64,000 bases of DNA from Ursus arctos (Eukaryota; Chordata; Mammalia; Carnivora; Ursidae): assembly GCF_023065955.2 (NCBI RefSeq), contig NW_026622997.1, positions 22,982,001 through 23,046,000 on the forward strand, given 5' to 3'. Of this stretch, positions 22,294-35,144 are shown piece by piece. Under the pieces are notes generated by a model. The model saw only the letters and a list, made by a program, of their open reading frames with translations, did no database searches and was not told the DNA's origin. How positions within the stretch are numbered: the stretch's first letter is position 1; every line of letters begins with the position of its first letter. A program made the translations under genes and the position numbers.

Positions 22294-23881
22294 AGAAATG
22301 CAACTGATTTCTGTATGCTGATTTTTGTAACCTGCAAGTTAACTACAGTCATTTATTACTTCTACCAGTTTGAGTGGAGTCTTTATAGTTTTCTCTCTAT
22401 AAGATCATGTCATCTGCAAATAGAGATAATTTTACTTTTTCCTCTTTGATACAGATACCTTTTATTTCTTTTTCTTACCTAATTACTCTGGCTAGGACTT
22501 CCAGTATTATGTTTAATGGAAATAGTGGTAGTAGGCAATCTTGTCTTGTTCCTGATTTTAAAGGAAAAGGTTTAAACTTTTCCCCACTGAGTGTGATATT
22601 TGCTTGCAACTTATCATATTTGGACTTTATTGTGCTAAGGAGCATTCCTTCTCTACCCAATTTGTTGATAGATGTTATCTTGTTGCTATTGTTTTTAAGA
22701 TAATTTTTGAACTATTTCAAATCAAAGGAGTTTGATGTTCAGAGACTGTGAAATTTTATTGTTTTATCATGGAAAGTATTGTTTTGTCAAATGCTTTTAC
22801 TGTATTACTTGAGATGACCATATGATTTTTATCTTTCATTCTGTTAATGTGGTATATCACATTTATTAACTGATAGGTGTTGAATCATCCTTGCACCGAG
22901 GAATAAATCCTACTAGGTCACATAGCATGATTTTCTTAATGTGCTATTGAATTTGGTTTGCTAACATTTTGTTGAGGATTTTTGAAGGTATATTCATTAG
23001 GGATATTGGCCTGTAATTTTCTTTTCTTGTTCTGTCCTTGTCTGATTTTGGCATCAGGGCAAACTCTTGTAAAATGAGTTTGGAAATGTTCCCTCTTACT
23101 ATTTGGGAAGAGTTGAGAATGACTGGTATTAAATCATCTTTAAGTGTTTGTTAAAATTCAGTAGGGAAACCATATGGTCCTTGGGTTTTCTGTGTTGAGA
23201 TGTTTTTTGTTATTGATTCAATCTTCTTATTTGTCTGTTTAGATATTCTCTTCCTGACTCAGTCTTTGTAGGTAATACATTTCTAGGAATTTTTCTATTT
23301 CTTCTAGGTTATCCACTTTGTTGGCATACAGACATTCTTTGCAGTCTCATAATCCTATTTCTGTGTTATAAATTATAATGCGTCCTCTTTCATACCTGAT
23401 TTTGAGAATTCTCTCTTCTTTTCTCAGTTAATCTTGCTAAAGTTTCTCAACTTTGCTTTTCAAAGATCTAGATCTTGTTTTTGATCTATTTTATTCTGTT
23501 TCTGAGCTCTATCTCATTTATTTCATATCTTTGTTATTTTCTTTCTTCTGCTAACTTTAGGCTAACTTTTGCCATTCTTCCAGTTTTTGAGATGTAAAGT
23601 GTGGTGTTTGGGATATTTCCTGTCCCTCGATGTAGGTATTTGTTGCTACAAACTTCCCTTCCAGAGCTGCTTTTGCAGCATCCTGTAAGTTTTGTAAGTT
23701 GTGCTTCTGTTTTCATTTGTTTCAAGATATTTCTTGATTTCCCTTTTGATTTCTTCTTTGATTCACTGGTTGTATGGAAGCATGTGTTTTAATCTCCAAC
23801 TTTTTATGATATTTCCAGCTTTCCTCCTGTTATGGAGTTCTAGTTTCATTGCATTGTGGTCCACAAAGATTCTTGGTATGA

Positions 23882-24082
23882 TTTTTTTTTTTTTAAGATT
23901 TTGTTTATTTATTTGACAGAGAGAGAGGCAGCCAGCGAGAGAGGGAACACAAGCAGGGGGAGTGGGAGAGGAAGAAGCAGGCTCTCAGTGGAAAAGCCTG
24001 ATGCGGGGCTCCATCCCAGAACGCCAGGATCATGCCCTGAGCCGAAGGCAGATGCTTAACCGCTGTGCCACCCAGGCGCCCC
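23882..24082 (-). mobile_element. Can-SINE
   Basis: Minus-strand young-type SINE. The TSD is TCTTGGTATGATTT (23871-23884) against TCTTGGTGTGATTT (24083-24096). Confidence 0.97.
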
Positions 24083-25051
24083 TCTTGGTGTGATTTCAAT
24101 CTTCTTACATTTGCTAAAACATGTTCGGTGACTTATCATGTGAACTCTCCTAAAGAATATCTCACGTATGCTTGAGAAGAATATACACCGCTGGTGCTGG
24201 GTAGAAATTTCTGTATATGTCTATTAGGTCTATTTAGTCTAAAATGTCATTCAAGTCTATTAATTCCTTACTGATTTTCGGTCTGAATAATTTGCATTGT
24301 TGTAAATCGTGTATTAAAGTCCCCTACTGTTATTGCATTGCTGTCTACTTTTTGCTTCAGATCTGTTAATAATTATTTAATATATTAGGTAGTCCAATAT
24401 GGGGACTTATATGTTTAGAATCATTATGTTTCCCTCATGAACTTACTCCTTTATCAGTATATAATGACTTCCTTTCTCTCTTGGCACAGTCTGACTGAAA
24501 GTCTATTTTGTCTGATATAAGCTACCTCTGCGCTCTTTGGGTTTGGCTGAAGTATCTTTTTCCACCCCTTCATTTTCAGCCTGTGAGTCCTTAAAACTTA
24601 AGAGAGTCTCTTGTAGGAAGCATAGAGTTTTGTTTTGTCATCACTCAGCCACTGTGTCTTTTAATGGCAAAATGTAAGCACTAACTAATGCCATTATTGA
24701 TAAGAAATTACTATCACCATTTTATTGTTTTCTGATTGTTTTGTATTTATTTTTTCCTCTCTTGCTGTCTTTCTTTGTGAGTTGATGAATTTTTTAGTGG
24801 TATGCTTTGGTTCTTCTTACTTTATCACTTTTAAATGTATTACAGGCTTTTGCTTTGTGGTTATCATGAGGATTTCCTAGTACATCTAATAGCTATCTAT
24901 TTTAAGCGAATACAACTTCAATTGCATAAATAATTTCTATCCATTTACTTTTCAACCATCCCCCATGATTTATGCTGATGTCTCAATTTACATCTTTTTA
25001 TTTGGTGTATCCATTAATTAGTAATAAAAATAATTTTATAGCTATTATAGT

Positions 25052-25128
25052 TATAGTTCCCTCTCTCGCTGGCTATCTCTCTCTGTCAAATAAATAAATA
25101 AAATCTTTTTAAAAAATAAAATAAATAA
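25052..25128 (+). mobile_element. Can-SINE tail fragment
   Basis: Only the 3' end of a plus-strand Can-SINE is present: TTCCCTCTCTCGCTGGCTATC, (AAATAAAT)n and ATCTTTTTAAAA. The tRNA-derived head is missing, so it is a 5'-truncated or partly deleted copy. Confidence 0.9.
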
Positions 25129-25182
25129 AGGATAACTCTGCCAAAGGAGTATTCTTGATTGGTAATTTTTTTTTCAACCTAA

Positions 25183-25275
25183 TGGATATGCCAGTCTACT
25201 CTCTCCTGATCTGGATATGCCAGTCTACTCTCTCCTGATAGTCTACTCTCTCCTGATAGTCTACTCTCTCCTGAT
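25183..25275. repeat. 18-bp tandem array in L1 ORF1
   Basis: Four identical copies of AGTCTACTCTCTCCTGAT at 25193-25210, 25222-25239, 25240-25257 and 25258-25275. The first two are preceded by GGATATGCC, giving a 29-bp higher unit. Identity between copies suggests a recent expansion inside an otherwise old L1. Confidence 0.97.
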
Positions 25276-25739
25276 AAGGCTTCTGCTGAGAAATATGGTG
25301 ATGGCCTCATGGGGCTTCTTTGTAGACTAGTCTCTTTTTTTCCGTTGGTTGCTTTTAGGAGCCTCTCTTTATCTTAATTTTTCACAGTGTCATGATAATG
25401 TGTCTTGGAAAAGATCTTTTTGCATTTAGATAAGAGTGATCTGTTAGCTTTGTGAGCTAGGATGTCCAAGTCCTTCCCCAGGTTTGGGAAGTTCTCAGCT
25501 ATTTTTTTTTTTAATACATTCTTCCCCTCTTGTCCTTCTATTTCTGGAATCCCAATTATCCTAATATTTGTTCATTTGATGGAGCCCATAGATCACAGGT
25601 TTTTCTGCTCTTTCTCATTCTTTTTCCTTTGTTCTGCTTTGACTTGGTTGTTTCAAAATTCCTGTATTCTAGTTTACTTATTTTATCTTCCATTGCTTGG
25701 AACAATTCCTCTTACGATCTCCACTTACTAGATTTGCTC

Positions 25740-26159
25740 CCACCACTGCAGTAAGAAGTGCTCACAAGGAGCTGACCACACAGTGAGAAGTATAGGTTTA
25801 GAACTAAGAGCATTTGAAGTACCTGTGGGCCTTGTGGGGAGATCTCTGGTTGAGGTACTCCCAGAGGCTCATGACTGCTCCCTGCTGAATTCATGGGTAG
25901 AGTCAGAAAGAACTGCACCCATTTAATGCCTTTTGATATTCCCATCAGGGGAATATCAGTACTCTGTGGGCCGCTGGAGAGAAATAGGTTTGTTCAACCA
26001 TATCCTACACAACTCACTCACTGTTCTCCTTTTCCACTGTGGGAGAGGTCTCCACTATTGGATAGTTTGGCTCCATGCAGTGTTGCCTTGGAGTAGTTGG
26101 CAGTGCTAGAAAAATTCCTCTTACCATCTCCACTATGACCAAACTTTAAAAAAGATATA

Positions 26160-26209
<50 letters not shown>

Positions 26210-26660
26210 CACACATATACACATACATAGATTATAAATACATATTTGCATAGATTATGAATATAAGTATATATTCATATAGATTATAAATATATACACT
26301 TTTTTGGGGGGCTTCAATGGCATTCTGGTTCTCCAATTGGGAAGGATGGACCTTCTGCAAATTCTTTCTTATCTGTGGGTATCTGCCTAGGTCAGCATTC
26401 TTCAGGGTTTTTACTAACCATGGCAAGAGGGATTAGAGTATGTTGCTAGCTCTGCTTATTCCACAGACAGTACCAAGGCTTATCTGCTTATTACCAGTTG
26501 TATAGGTTAATGAGACTCCCTTGACACATGATGCTGGATCCTACAACATCCACAAGGAACTTTTGTTAATGGATAGATGTTTTATTCATTACTTAAAATG
26601 GTAGATGAAAAGAGGGATTATCTTACACCACCCTGAATCTGATGTCACTCAACTGCCTTT
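25740..26660 (-). promoter_or_regulatory. Probable 5' UTR of the 18466-26660 L1
   Basis: A block of balanced base composition directly upstream of the ORF1 remnant in minus-strand sense. Its far end reads GTGACATCAGATTCAGGGTGG on the minus strand, resembling old L1 5' termini. CTCTTACCATCTCCACTA-like wording occurs twice (about 25710 and 26118), suggesting an internal repeat spaced about 408 bp. It contains an AT/GT microsatellite. Assignment rests mainly on position. Confidence 0.5.
26156..26292. repeat. (TG/TA)n microsatellite and degenerate ATATTCATAGATTATAAA repeats
   Basis: Alternating TGTGTATATGTG, (AT)n and CATATACACA to about 26226, followed by three imperfect ATAGATTATAAATA-type units. 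Confidence 0.9.
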
Positions 26661-28032
26661 GAGAACATAATAATATGAACTTAAAACAGTTTCCAGTTTT
26701 ATGTCCTGGTCCAGAATTGTACAGTGAGGAAAGCATGTACCAAATAAGAAGAGCTCCAGGACCCGTATGTGTGTCCAACCCCCACCCCCACCTCAAAATC
26801 TAGCATCAGAAACTGAACTCTGCTCTCAGAATACCCAAAACCAAAGATCAGCAAGGAGAGACTATCCCAGCTCTCCAAATCAGGTCAAAAGTTCCATACG
26901 GTCACCCAGTGTCTCTGCTCAGCCACACTGATCTCAGCTGCTCCACAGTCTGCAAATCTTATGTCTATCTCTCTTCAACTAACCTCCTTTGCTAGCACCC
27001 TGGTTAGTTGTTACTGTGGTTTGTTTCCAAGCCTTCCAAAATGGTTTCCAGTTCTCCATCCAATAAGAGTTCAAAGTATGTCGCCTTATATGATAATACC
27101 ATTTTTACTTTGTAAGACTTTGCAAATGAGAGAGAGGTTAATCAACCCAAATCCAAACACAAGCTCAACATTTTGAAGATCCTCGGACCCAAATCTTTTA
27201 TGGCAGATTCCTAGAAGATAAGACTATAAGTGGTCCTGCATTTATGCACTACATCTCTCTTTAATGCCTTGCAGATGTTCCACATCATGTAATCGGCCAC
27301 AAGTGTGAAGGTCCCAGTCCTCATGTTCTGACTTGATCCAAAGTTAGAAATACTGGAACCTTCATAAGGTATCATTGAGTATCAAGCAGGGAATGTTTAC
27401 TATGAATACTAGTGCAGGAACTAGGCCATGAGTCAGTCTTCCCCTGTCTCTGTTGGTTATCATACCATTGCCCTTTTATGTTTTCCTCTTAATTTTCTGA
27501 TCATTACTTCCTAGTTTTTCATTTGCCCCCAAGTTAGGTGTGTTTCCAAGGTAAAGACCTAAGATACACAAGTTTCAAACTTTATCTTCAATCCTGAACG
27601 CTTCCCTGAGTTCTAGAACTGTTAATCTTCACTGCTTAACCTAACTCTCCTTGTGGACATTTCAAAGGCATCTCCTATATGTTGTATAAAATGTAACTCA
27701 TCATTCTCTCTAAGCCTGGATATTCTCTACTATTTCTTATTTCAGTGAATAGCATCACCATCACCTGTCAGCCCTGTATCCACATTAATTCCTATCTGTT
27801 GCATGTTCTAAATAACTCTTGATTCTATCAACTTTTCTCCATCACTGCCACCACTAGCAAGTTACAAGAAGCACTCTCTTGGATGACCATACTGTCTAAG
27901 TGCATTCCACATATTACCTTTTGTCTGCTCTCTCATGGATTTTTATATAGCCCAAGCAATCATTTTTTTAATTTTAATTTTAAAATCAACTTACAGAAAA
28001 GTTGCATAGATATTTACAGTGGTTTTAACTGT
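26661..28032. other. Mostly unique intergenic sequence
   Basis: No L1 or SINE body is recognisable. The part at about 27600-27960 (CATCACTGCCACCACTAGC-type wording) resembles a widespread old mammalian repeat, but I cannot name it with confidence. No splice-bounded open frame of note was seen. Confidence 0.5.
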
Positions 28033-28433
28033 TTTTAAAAGATTTTACTTATTTGGGTGTGCCTGGATGGCTCCGTTGGTTAAACAACTGTCTTTGGCTT
28101 AGTTCATGATCCCAGGGTCCTGGGATAGAGACCTGCATTGGGCTCCCTGCTCAGTGGGGAGCCTGCTTCTTCCTCTCCCACTCCCCTGGCTTGTGTTCTC
28201 TCTCCCTCTCTCTGTCAAATAAATAAATAAATAAATAAAATCTTTTTAAAAAAGATTTTACTTATTTAGAGAGTGTGCAAGTGGGGGAGGGAGAGAGGGA
28301 AAGAGAGATTTTCAAGCAGACTCCGTGCTGAGTGTAGAGCCCAACGTGGGGCTTGATCTCACAACCCTGAGATCTTGACCTGAGGTGAAATCAAGAGTCA
28401 GATGCTTTACTGACTGAGCCACCCAGGCACCCT
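28033..28433 (-). mobile_element. Older Can-SINE split by a younger Can-SINE
   Basis: A minus-strand SINE of the GAGTGTGCAAGTGGGGGAGG subtype. Its tail is at 28033-28054 and its body at 28250-28433, ending CCACCCAGGCACCC. It was split by a plus-strand SINE that inserted into its A-rich tail. Confidence 0.93.
28055..28249 (+). mobile_element. Can-SINE nested in an opposite-strand Can-SINE
   Basis: Plus-strand SINE (GGGTGTGCCTGGATGGCTC) with (AAAT)n tail. The perfect 18-bp TSD AAAAGATTTTACTTATTT (28037-28054 and 28250-28267) is made of host SINE tail. The pair forms an inverted repeat that could fold in RNA. Confidence 0.96.
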
Positions 28434-29793
28434 GAGTTTTTTTTTTTAACTTTTTGATGTATTGACCCCTTTATATAAAGACCTTCTTTGTCCACCAAAG
28501 ACCATCTTTGTCTCTTTTTATCATTTTTAGTTTAAAGTCTATTTTGTCTAAGTATAGCTACCCCTGATTTTGGGGGGAGTTTATTACTTGGTTATAATTT
28601 GCTTGAAATTTTTTTCCATCATTTCACTCTTAGTCTGAGTTTAAGGGTAAAGTGAGTCTCTTGTAGGTAGCATATCATTGGATTTTTGTCTTTGCATTTA
28701 TTTGGCTATTCTGTGTCTTCTGATTGGAGAATTCAGTCCATTTGCATTTAAAGTGGTTATTGACATGTAAGGACCCATTATTGCTATCTTATTTTCTGTT
28801 TTATAAATGTTATTCCTTATTTCATGTCCTGCTGTCTTTTTTGTGTTTTGAGGTCTTGTGGTGTCAGTATACCCTGACTTCTTTATTACATTATTCCCTT
28901 GTGGCTATTTCCTTGTAATTACTATGAAACTTACATAAAATCTCTTAAAATTACAGCTATATAATTTATAACCATTTTAAACTAATAACAAATTAACTTC
29001 AATAGAATTCCTACACTTTACAATTTACTTCTCATCCCTCTCACATTTGAGGTTAATGTTAAATTTACATATTTTTATATAGTATAACTAGTACAGATTA
29101 TTGTAGTATGATTTTTTTATTACTTTTATTTTTAACTTTTAAACTAGAGTTGTAAGTGAATTATGTACCACCATTACCATATTACAGACTTTAACTTGGA
29201 CTATATATTTACCATTACCAGGGAATTTTACACTACTATCTTATGTCTTTGTGACGTTACTTATCCTCTTTTTATTTATGAGCAAAAACCTTCCTTTGTA
29301 ATTTATTGTAAAACAAGACTACGGGTGATGAATGACCTCAGCTTTTGTTTATTTGGGAAAGTCTTGATCTATTTCTGAAGGACAACTTTGCTAGGTATCG
29401 TATTCTTGGTTGACAAATTTTTCCTTTAAATTTTGAATATGTCACCCCATTCTCTTCTGGCCTGGAAAGTTTCCATTTTCAGATCTGATAGTTTTGTGGA
29501 AGTTACTTTGTATCGAGCTTTTCTCTTCTCTCTTGCTGCTTTCAAAATTCTTTGTCATTGATTTTTGAGTTTAATTATACTGTATCTCTATGTAGCCCTA
29601 GTCTATTTGAACCTATTTGGGGTACTTTGAGCCTCTTGGGTCTGGTTTGTAAATTCCCAGGTTTGTAAATTTTCAGCCATTATTGATTTAAATAGACTCT
29701 CTAAGACTTTCTCTTTCTCATCTTCTGGAATTTCCACAATGTGAATATTGTTTCTTTGCATTCTGTTCCATAAGTACTGTAGACCTTCCTTTT

Positions 29794-29795
<2 letters not shown>

Positions 29796-29824
<29 letters not shown>
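29796..29824. repeat. Poly-T tract (29 bp)
   Basis: An uninterrupted T run inside the ORF1 remnant, comparable to that at 878-904 in another L1 copy. Confidence 0.92.
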
Positions 29825-29827
<3 letters not shown>

Positions 29828-31572
29828 TCTCTGAACAGAAAATTTTGAATATCCTATTTTTCAGGTTGCTAGTTCTTTCTTCTGTCAAGTCTGTTTTTGA
29901 AACTCTATTAAATTCTTCAGCTTAGTTATTGTATTTCTAGCTGTGGTATTTGTGTTTTTGTTTTATGATTTTTATTTCTTTCTTGAACTTCTTGATTTGT
30001 TCATTGTTTTCCTAATCTCATTTGGCTGCCTGTCTGCATGTTATTGTAATTTATGAAAATTCTTTAAGAGATTATTCTGAATTATTTGTGTGATGGTTCT
30101 TAGAGCTCCACATTTTTAAGGTTAGTTACTAAAGATTTATTTGGTTTTTTGGTGGTGTCCTATTTACCCAATTTTTTTGTGATCCTTGATTCCCTACATT
30201 TGTATCTGCACATTTGAGTAAGCAGGACTCTTTCAGAATTTGCAGGTTTGTTTTGGCATAGACAGTTCTTCACTAGTCAACTCAGTTTGGGTGTCTGGAT
30301 GTGTCTGTTGGTAACTTCCTTTGGCAGAAGATGCCTGATATTAGTATATATTTTTGTGCAAGGCAGCTGTTCAAGCTCTGAGGTCAGGCATGGAGTGGAG
30401 ATGTGTTACTTACTGAGAACAGCTGTAGATGATTGCTACTCAGTTCCCTGCCCAAGTGAAGCTGTAGGATGGTCTCCAAAGTTTCCTGGATTCTCTCATC
30501 AGGCTTATTACGTAAGGACTGGGTATTGTTCTTAGCAATAGGTGGAGCTATTAATTAGTTTCCCTGAACTGCTGGAGCAGCAGAACAGGTCTGAGGCTCT
30601 GCAGGGCTCGTTGTTTGGAAACAGCGTCACACAAAGAGTGCAGACTGAATATCCTGATCAGGTGAGGCCATTTGTTTTCCTCTGCAGTCAGGGAAAGCTA
30701 TGGGCTGTGCTTTCTGTTCAAGTTCCACTGTTAAGCACAGCTGTGTGATGTGTGATGCAGCTTCCCATGTGTTCTATAAGGCTCCCTGGTTAGGCGGGCT
30801 GAAGTCTGTATTCAGCAATAAATGGGGCTATGACTTAGTATTCTTGCTTGGGTATAGCAAGAGAAGCAGCTCCTGAGCCACTTTATAAGTAAGGCTCTTT
30901 GTTTGGGGTCTTGATTTAAGCTGACCCATACTCCAAATTTCCTGGCTGAACAGGGCCAGTGGCTTGGCTTTGAGGGTGATCAGTGCTGTTCTCCTGCCTC
31001 TTGGCTCAAGCATCACTGGGTTACATAGCAGCTTCCAAGTGTTTTTGTTAGCCTTTCCTGTCAGATGGGTATGGGAGACACTCTGCAGTGAATGGCAGAG
31101 GCAAAGCCTCAGCATAGCAGGAAAACCCTCCATGCCCAGTGCTGGGTTTTCCCTGAGAGTGATAGCTCGGCCCATCCTCCTCTCAGCTTGGGCCTTGCTG
31201 GATTACACAGCTGCCAAGTATATTTGCCAGCCTTTCCTGTCAGGTGGAGCTGGGGGCCATGCTCTAAGGCCAATGGGGCTGTGACTTAATTTTCCTGCCT
31301 GAGGGGGGCTGGTATGGCCCACTTCAGGCAATTCCCGAATTTTCCAAATAGGCTTTCTGTTTGAGGATGGGGGGAGAGAGCAAGAGCCATGCTCACTCCC
31401 TAGTGGGTGTGCCTACAACTATCTCTTCTGCCTGGGCATGGACACACCATGCTCTAGGACTGGTAAAACTCCTTGTTTGAGGAACTGCATGAGGCAGACA
31501 TGTATCCCATTAGTTCCCTGGTCAGAGTGTGTCACCAGCTTGGTTCTACAGATGAGCAAAGATACAAGTTGG

Positions 31573-31766
31573 GGGGCACCTGGGTGACTCAGTTGTTAAG
31601 CGTCTGCCTTCAGCTCAGGTCATGATCCCAGGTTCCTGGGATCGAGCCCCGCATTGGGCTCCCTGCTTGGCGGGAAGCCTGCTTCCTCTCCCACTCCCCC
31701 TGCTTGTGTTACCTCTCTCGCTGTATCTCTGTCAAATAAATAAAAAAATCTTTAAAAAAAAAAAAA
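31573..31766 (+). mobile_element. Can-SINE
   Basis: Plus-strand SINE inserted in an L1 5' UTR. The TSD ACAAGTTGGG is at 31565-31574 and 31767-31776. Confidence 0.95.
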
Positions 31767-32465
31767 ACAAGTTGGGACTACTACTGGGCTCTGTAGGTAG
31801 GAACTCAGTTTGCCAGTATCAAAGTGTGGGTGTCTATAATACCCTCTTCCCTTCTCCATCATAATCAGATTCCCAGTGGTTGAGCCTGGCATATTCCCCT
31901 GCTATTCCCATGGGGTAAAACCAGAGTAGACACTCTCACAATGTGACCCACAATACTAGAGGGAACTGTATGTCACCCCAGGCTGTCTTATCACATTGTA
32001 AAAACTATGGGCCCAGTGCAGACCTCTTGGCATGGTTCTGCACTGACCTCAGGAAGGAGCAATGCAGTCAGATTATAGGCATTCTTCTTACCCTTCTAAA
32101 TGCAGTCTATCTTCACCTCAGGGGTTGCTTCAGCTTTACTCCCATGTTCTAGGATTCCCTCAGTGGTGTATTGTCCATGAATAGTTGTTACTTGTTCTTG
32201 TGAGTGGGAGTGAGGTGAAGAACAACCTGTCACCATCATAGTGACATTGCTTCTGGAACTGTCTACTTCTGAGTCATACTGTGCTGGTACATCCTTGTAT
32301 TATTGTGTCTTTGTATTTTTGACACGATTTAATGGTTGAATTATGTGGTTATAAATTACTGTTTGTTTTTTCTCAATCTCATTTAAATAATGTTTCTAAA
32401 ACCAAAATTATATATATTGTAAATTATGCTTATAGATATCATTACTTATAAACCAGTGTATCTGA

Positions 32466-33010
32466 CTTTTTTATTTTATTATGTTAAATTTTAACATACA
32501 GATAAGTGAACACAACATAAATGTATGGCTCAACTATCACAAAGTGAACATCTGTGTAACCACCATCTAAGTCAAGAAATAGGGCATTGCCAGTACTCCA
32601 GAAGGATGTCCTAGTACTTCCTATTTCTCAAAAGTAACTACCATGACTGCTTATAATATACTTTGGGTTTCGCTGGTTTTTGAACTTCATATAAAATAGG
32701 ATCCTGTAATGTATATATTTGTGTCTAGATATTTTCCTTTTCTTTGCTGTTTATTATTATAAAAATATTTTTGTATAGGGGCCTTGTATTTCATGACTTT
32801 ACTAAGCTTATTCATTGATCCTAAAATTTATCTGTATGTATTTAATATAGGATTTTCTGTTCATAAAATTATAGCATTTGTTTTTAATAAAAGATTTATT
32901 TCTTTTTTCCAATGATTGTATCTTTTCTTTTTCATGCCTTAATGCATTGACTAGGAGCCGTAGTGCATATTTTCTTACCAATTTCAAGAAGAAAGACTTC
33001 AGTATAACTC
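32466..33010 (-). mobile_element. Ancient L1 3'-end fragment
   Basis: Minus-strand, strongly diverged L1 3' UTR. It carries the phrase AACACAACATAAATGTATGGCTC ... CACCATCTAAGTCAAGAAATAG, typical of old L1 3' ends. A piece of the RT region follows at 32780-33000. The intervening ORF2 C-terminus is deleted. 32276-32465 to its left is AT-rich sequence without a recognisable feature. Confidence 0.65.
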
Positions 33011-34420
33011 TAAGTCTCTGCATATTGCCTCAAATGACAATATTTCACTCTTTTTTATGGCCAAGTAATAGTCTATTATGTATCTATACCATATATTCTT
33101 TATTTGTTCATGTTTCGATGGACACTTAGGTTGCTTCCATATTTTGGCTATTGTAAATACTGCTGCACTAAAGATAGGGGTCCATCTATCTTTTTGAATT
33201 AGTATTTTCATTTTTTTCAGGTAAATACCCAGCAGTGGACTTACTAGATTCTATGCTATTTCTATTTTTAATTTTCTGAATAACTCCATACTGTTTTCCA
33301 TGATGGCTGCACCAGTATACCAACTGGATCCCTACCAACTCTTCATGAGGGTTGCCTTCTCTCCATATCTTCAACACTACTTCTTATTTTTTTGATACTA
33401 GCCATTCTGACAGGTGTAAGGTGATGTCATTGTGGGTTTGATTTATACTGCCTTATCATTAGTGATTAAGCTAATTTTCATGTATCTGTTGACCATTTGT
33501 GCATCTTCTTTGGAAAATGTCTATTCAGGTCTTCTGCCCATTTTTAATTGGATTAGTTCTTTTACTGTTCAGTTGCATGGCTTGACTTCTTTGTATATTT
33601 TGGATATTAACCCCTTTATCACATAGATCATGTGCAAATATCCTCTCCCATTCAGTATGCTGCCTTTTAGTTTTGTTGATGGTTTCCTTAACTGTAGGAA
33701 AACTTTTTAGCTTAATTCAGTTCCTATTGTTCATATTTGCTTTTTTTTTTTTTTCATTTGCTTGAGGAGACAGATCTAGTAAAATATTGCTAAGACTGAT
33801 GTCTAACAATTTATTGCCTATGTTTTTTTCTAGGAATTTTATGGTTTCATGTCTTACATTTAGGTCTTTAATCCAATTTGAATATATTTTTGTGTATGTT
33901 ATAAGTGGTCCAGTTTCATTCTTTTCCATGTAGCTGTCCAGTTTTTCCAACAGCATTCATTGAAGAGATTCTTTCCCTATTGTGCATTCTTGCCTTCTTT
34001 GTCATAGATTAATTGGCCATATAAGTGTGGGTTTATTTCTGGGCTCCTGTTCTGTTCTGTTGGTCTATGTACCTATTTTTATGCCAGTGTTATACTGTTT
34101 GATTCCTATAGTTTTTAGTACAGTTTGGAGTCTGGGAGCATGGTATGTGTACCTTTATGCTTCTTTCTCAATATGGCTTTGGCTGTTGGGGGTCCTTTGT
34201 TGTTCAACAGAAAGTTTATGATTATTGGTTCTAGTTCTGTGAAAAATAATATTGGTATTTTCATGATGATTGCATTGAATCTGCAGACTGCTTTGATAGG
34301 ATGGATATTTTGACAATATTAATTCTTCCAATTCGTGTATGGTATATCTTTCCATTTATTTGTATCATCTTAAATTTCTTTCTTCAGTGTCTCACAGTTT
34401 TCATAGTTGTTTATTCCTAT

Positions 34421-34538
34421 TTTATTTACTTCATTCATTCATTCATTCATTCCACCCCATGCCTAACATGAGGCTCAAACTCAGAACCCCGAGATCAAGA
34501 GTCACATCCTGTACTGGCAGAGCTAGACAGGTACCCTA
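34421..34538 (-). mobile_element. Partial old Can-SINE with (TTCA)n
   Basis: Minus-strand SINE head half (ATGAGGCTCAAACTCAGAACCC...GGTACCC). Its left side is reduced to a (TTCA)6 run. It is strongly diverged. Confidence 0.75.
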
Positions 34539-35144
34539 AGTAGTTTATTCTTTTTGGTGCAGTTGTAAATAGGATTTTTTTTCCTTAATTTATTTCTGCC
34601 CAATTTTTTTTTTTTAGTGTACAGAAATGCAACATATTTCTTTGTGTTGATTTTATATCTTGGAACTTTGCTGAATTCATCTATTAGTTCTAATAGCATT
34701 GTAATGGAGTATAGTATGTCATCTACAAATGGTGATAGTTTTACTTCTTTGTTACTAATTTAAATATTTTTTTACTTCTTGTCTGATTGCTGTAGCTAAG
34801 ATTTCTAATTGTTGAATGAAAGTGGTGAGAGTGTACATCCTAGTCTTGTTCCTATTCTAGAACAAAAATTTTTCAGTTTTTCACCATTGAGTATGATGTT
34901 AGCCATGATTTTATCATATACAACCTGTATTATATGTGGAGGTATGTTCCGTCCAAACCCACTTTGTTGGGAGTTTTTACCATGAATATATGCTATATTT
35001 AAAAATACTTTTTCTACTTCTGTTAAGATAATCATATTTTTTCATCCTTTCTCTTGTTAGTTAGATGTATCACACTGATTGATTTGTGATTGTTGAACTA
35101 TCCTTGCATTCCTGGAATAAATGCCACTTGATCATTGGGTCCTG

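Larger units (their letters stand above)
18466..26660 (-). mobile_element. Old LINE-1, full span 3' UTR to 5' UTR, interrupted
   Basis: A minus-strand L1 starting in a 3' UTR (ATAAAATTGACGTATACG near 18468). It continues through ORF2 (about 18800-19650, then 21115-24680), the inter-ORF region and ORF1 (about 24680-25735), and an apparent 5' UTR (about 25740-26660). It is interrupted by a plus-strand L1 (19661-21110) and SINEs at 21718, 22070, 23882 and 25052. On the minus strand 22475-22660 retains an RT fragment with the NITLSGEKFKPFPLKSGTRQ-type motif. All frames are broken. The 5' boundary is approximate. Confidence 0.78.
28436..32275 (-). mobile_element. LINE-1 5' half (ORF2 endonuclease, ORF1, monomeric 5' UTR)
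   Basis: Minus-strand L1 from the ORF2 N-terminal region (28436-28770), through the inter-ORF stretch (28770-29300) and ORF1 (29300-30110), to a 5' UTR (30110-32275). The 5' UTR is closely related to that at 11090-13285, sharing the phrase TTACATTTGTATCT...CACATTTGA and CTGCAG-anchored modules near 30682, 30970 and 31545. The 3' half of ORF2 is absent. The element begins abruptly next to a SINE head. Confidence 0.82.

Noticed and set aside
27600..27960. Possible exon-like pyrimidine-rich block
   Set aside because: The wording resembles a widespread old repeat and no open frame with splice borders was seen.
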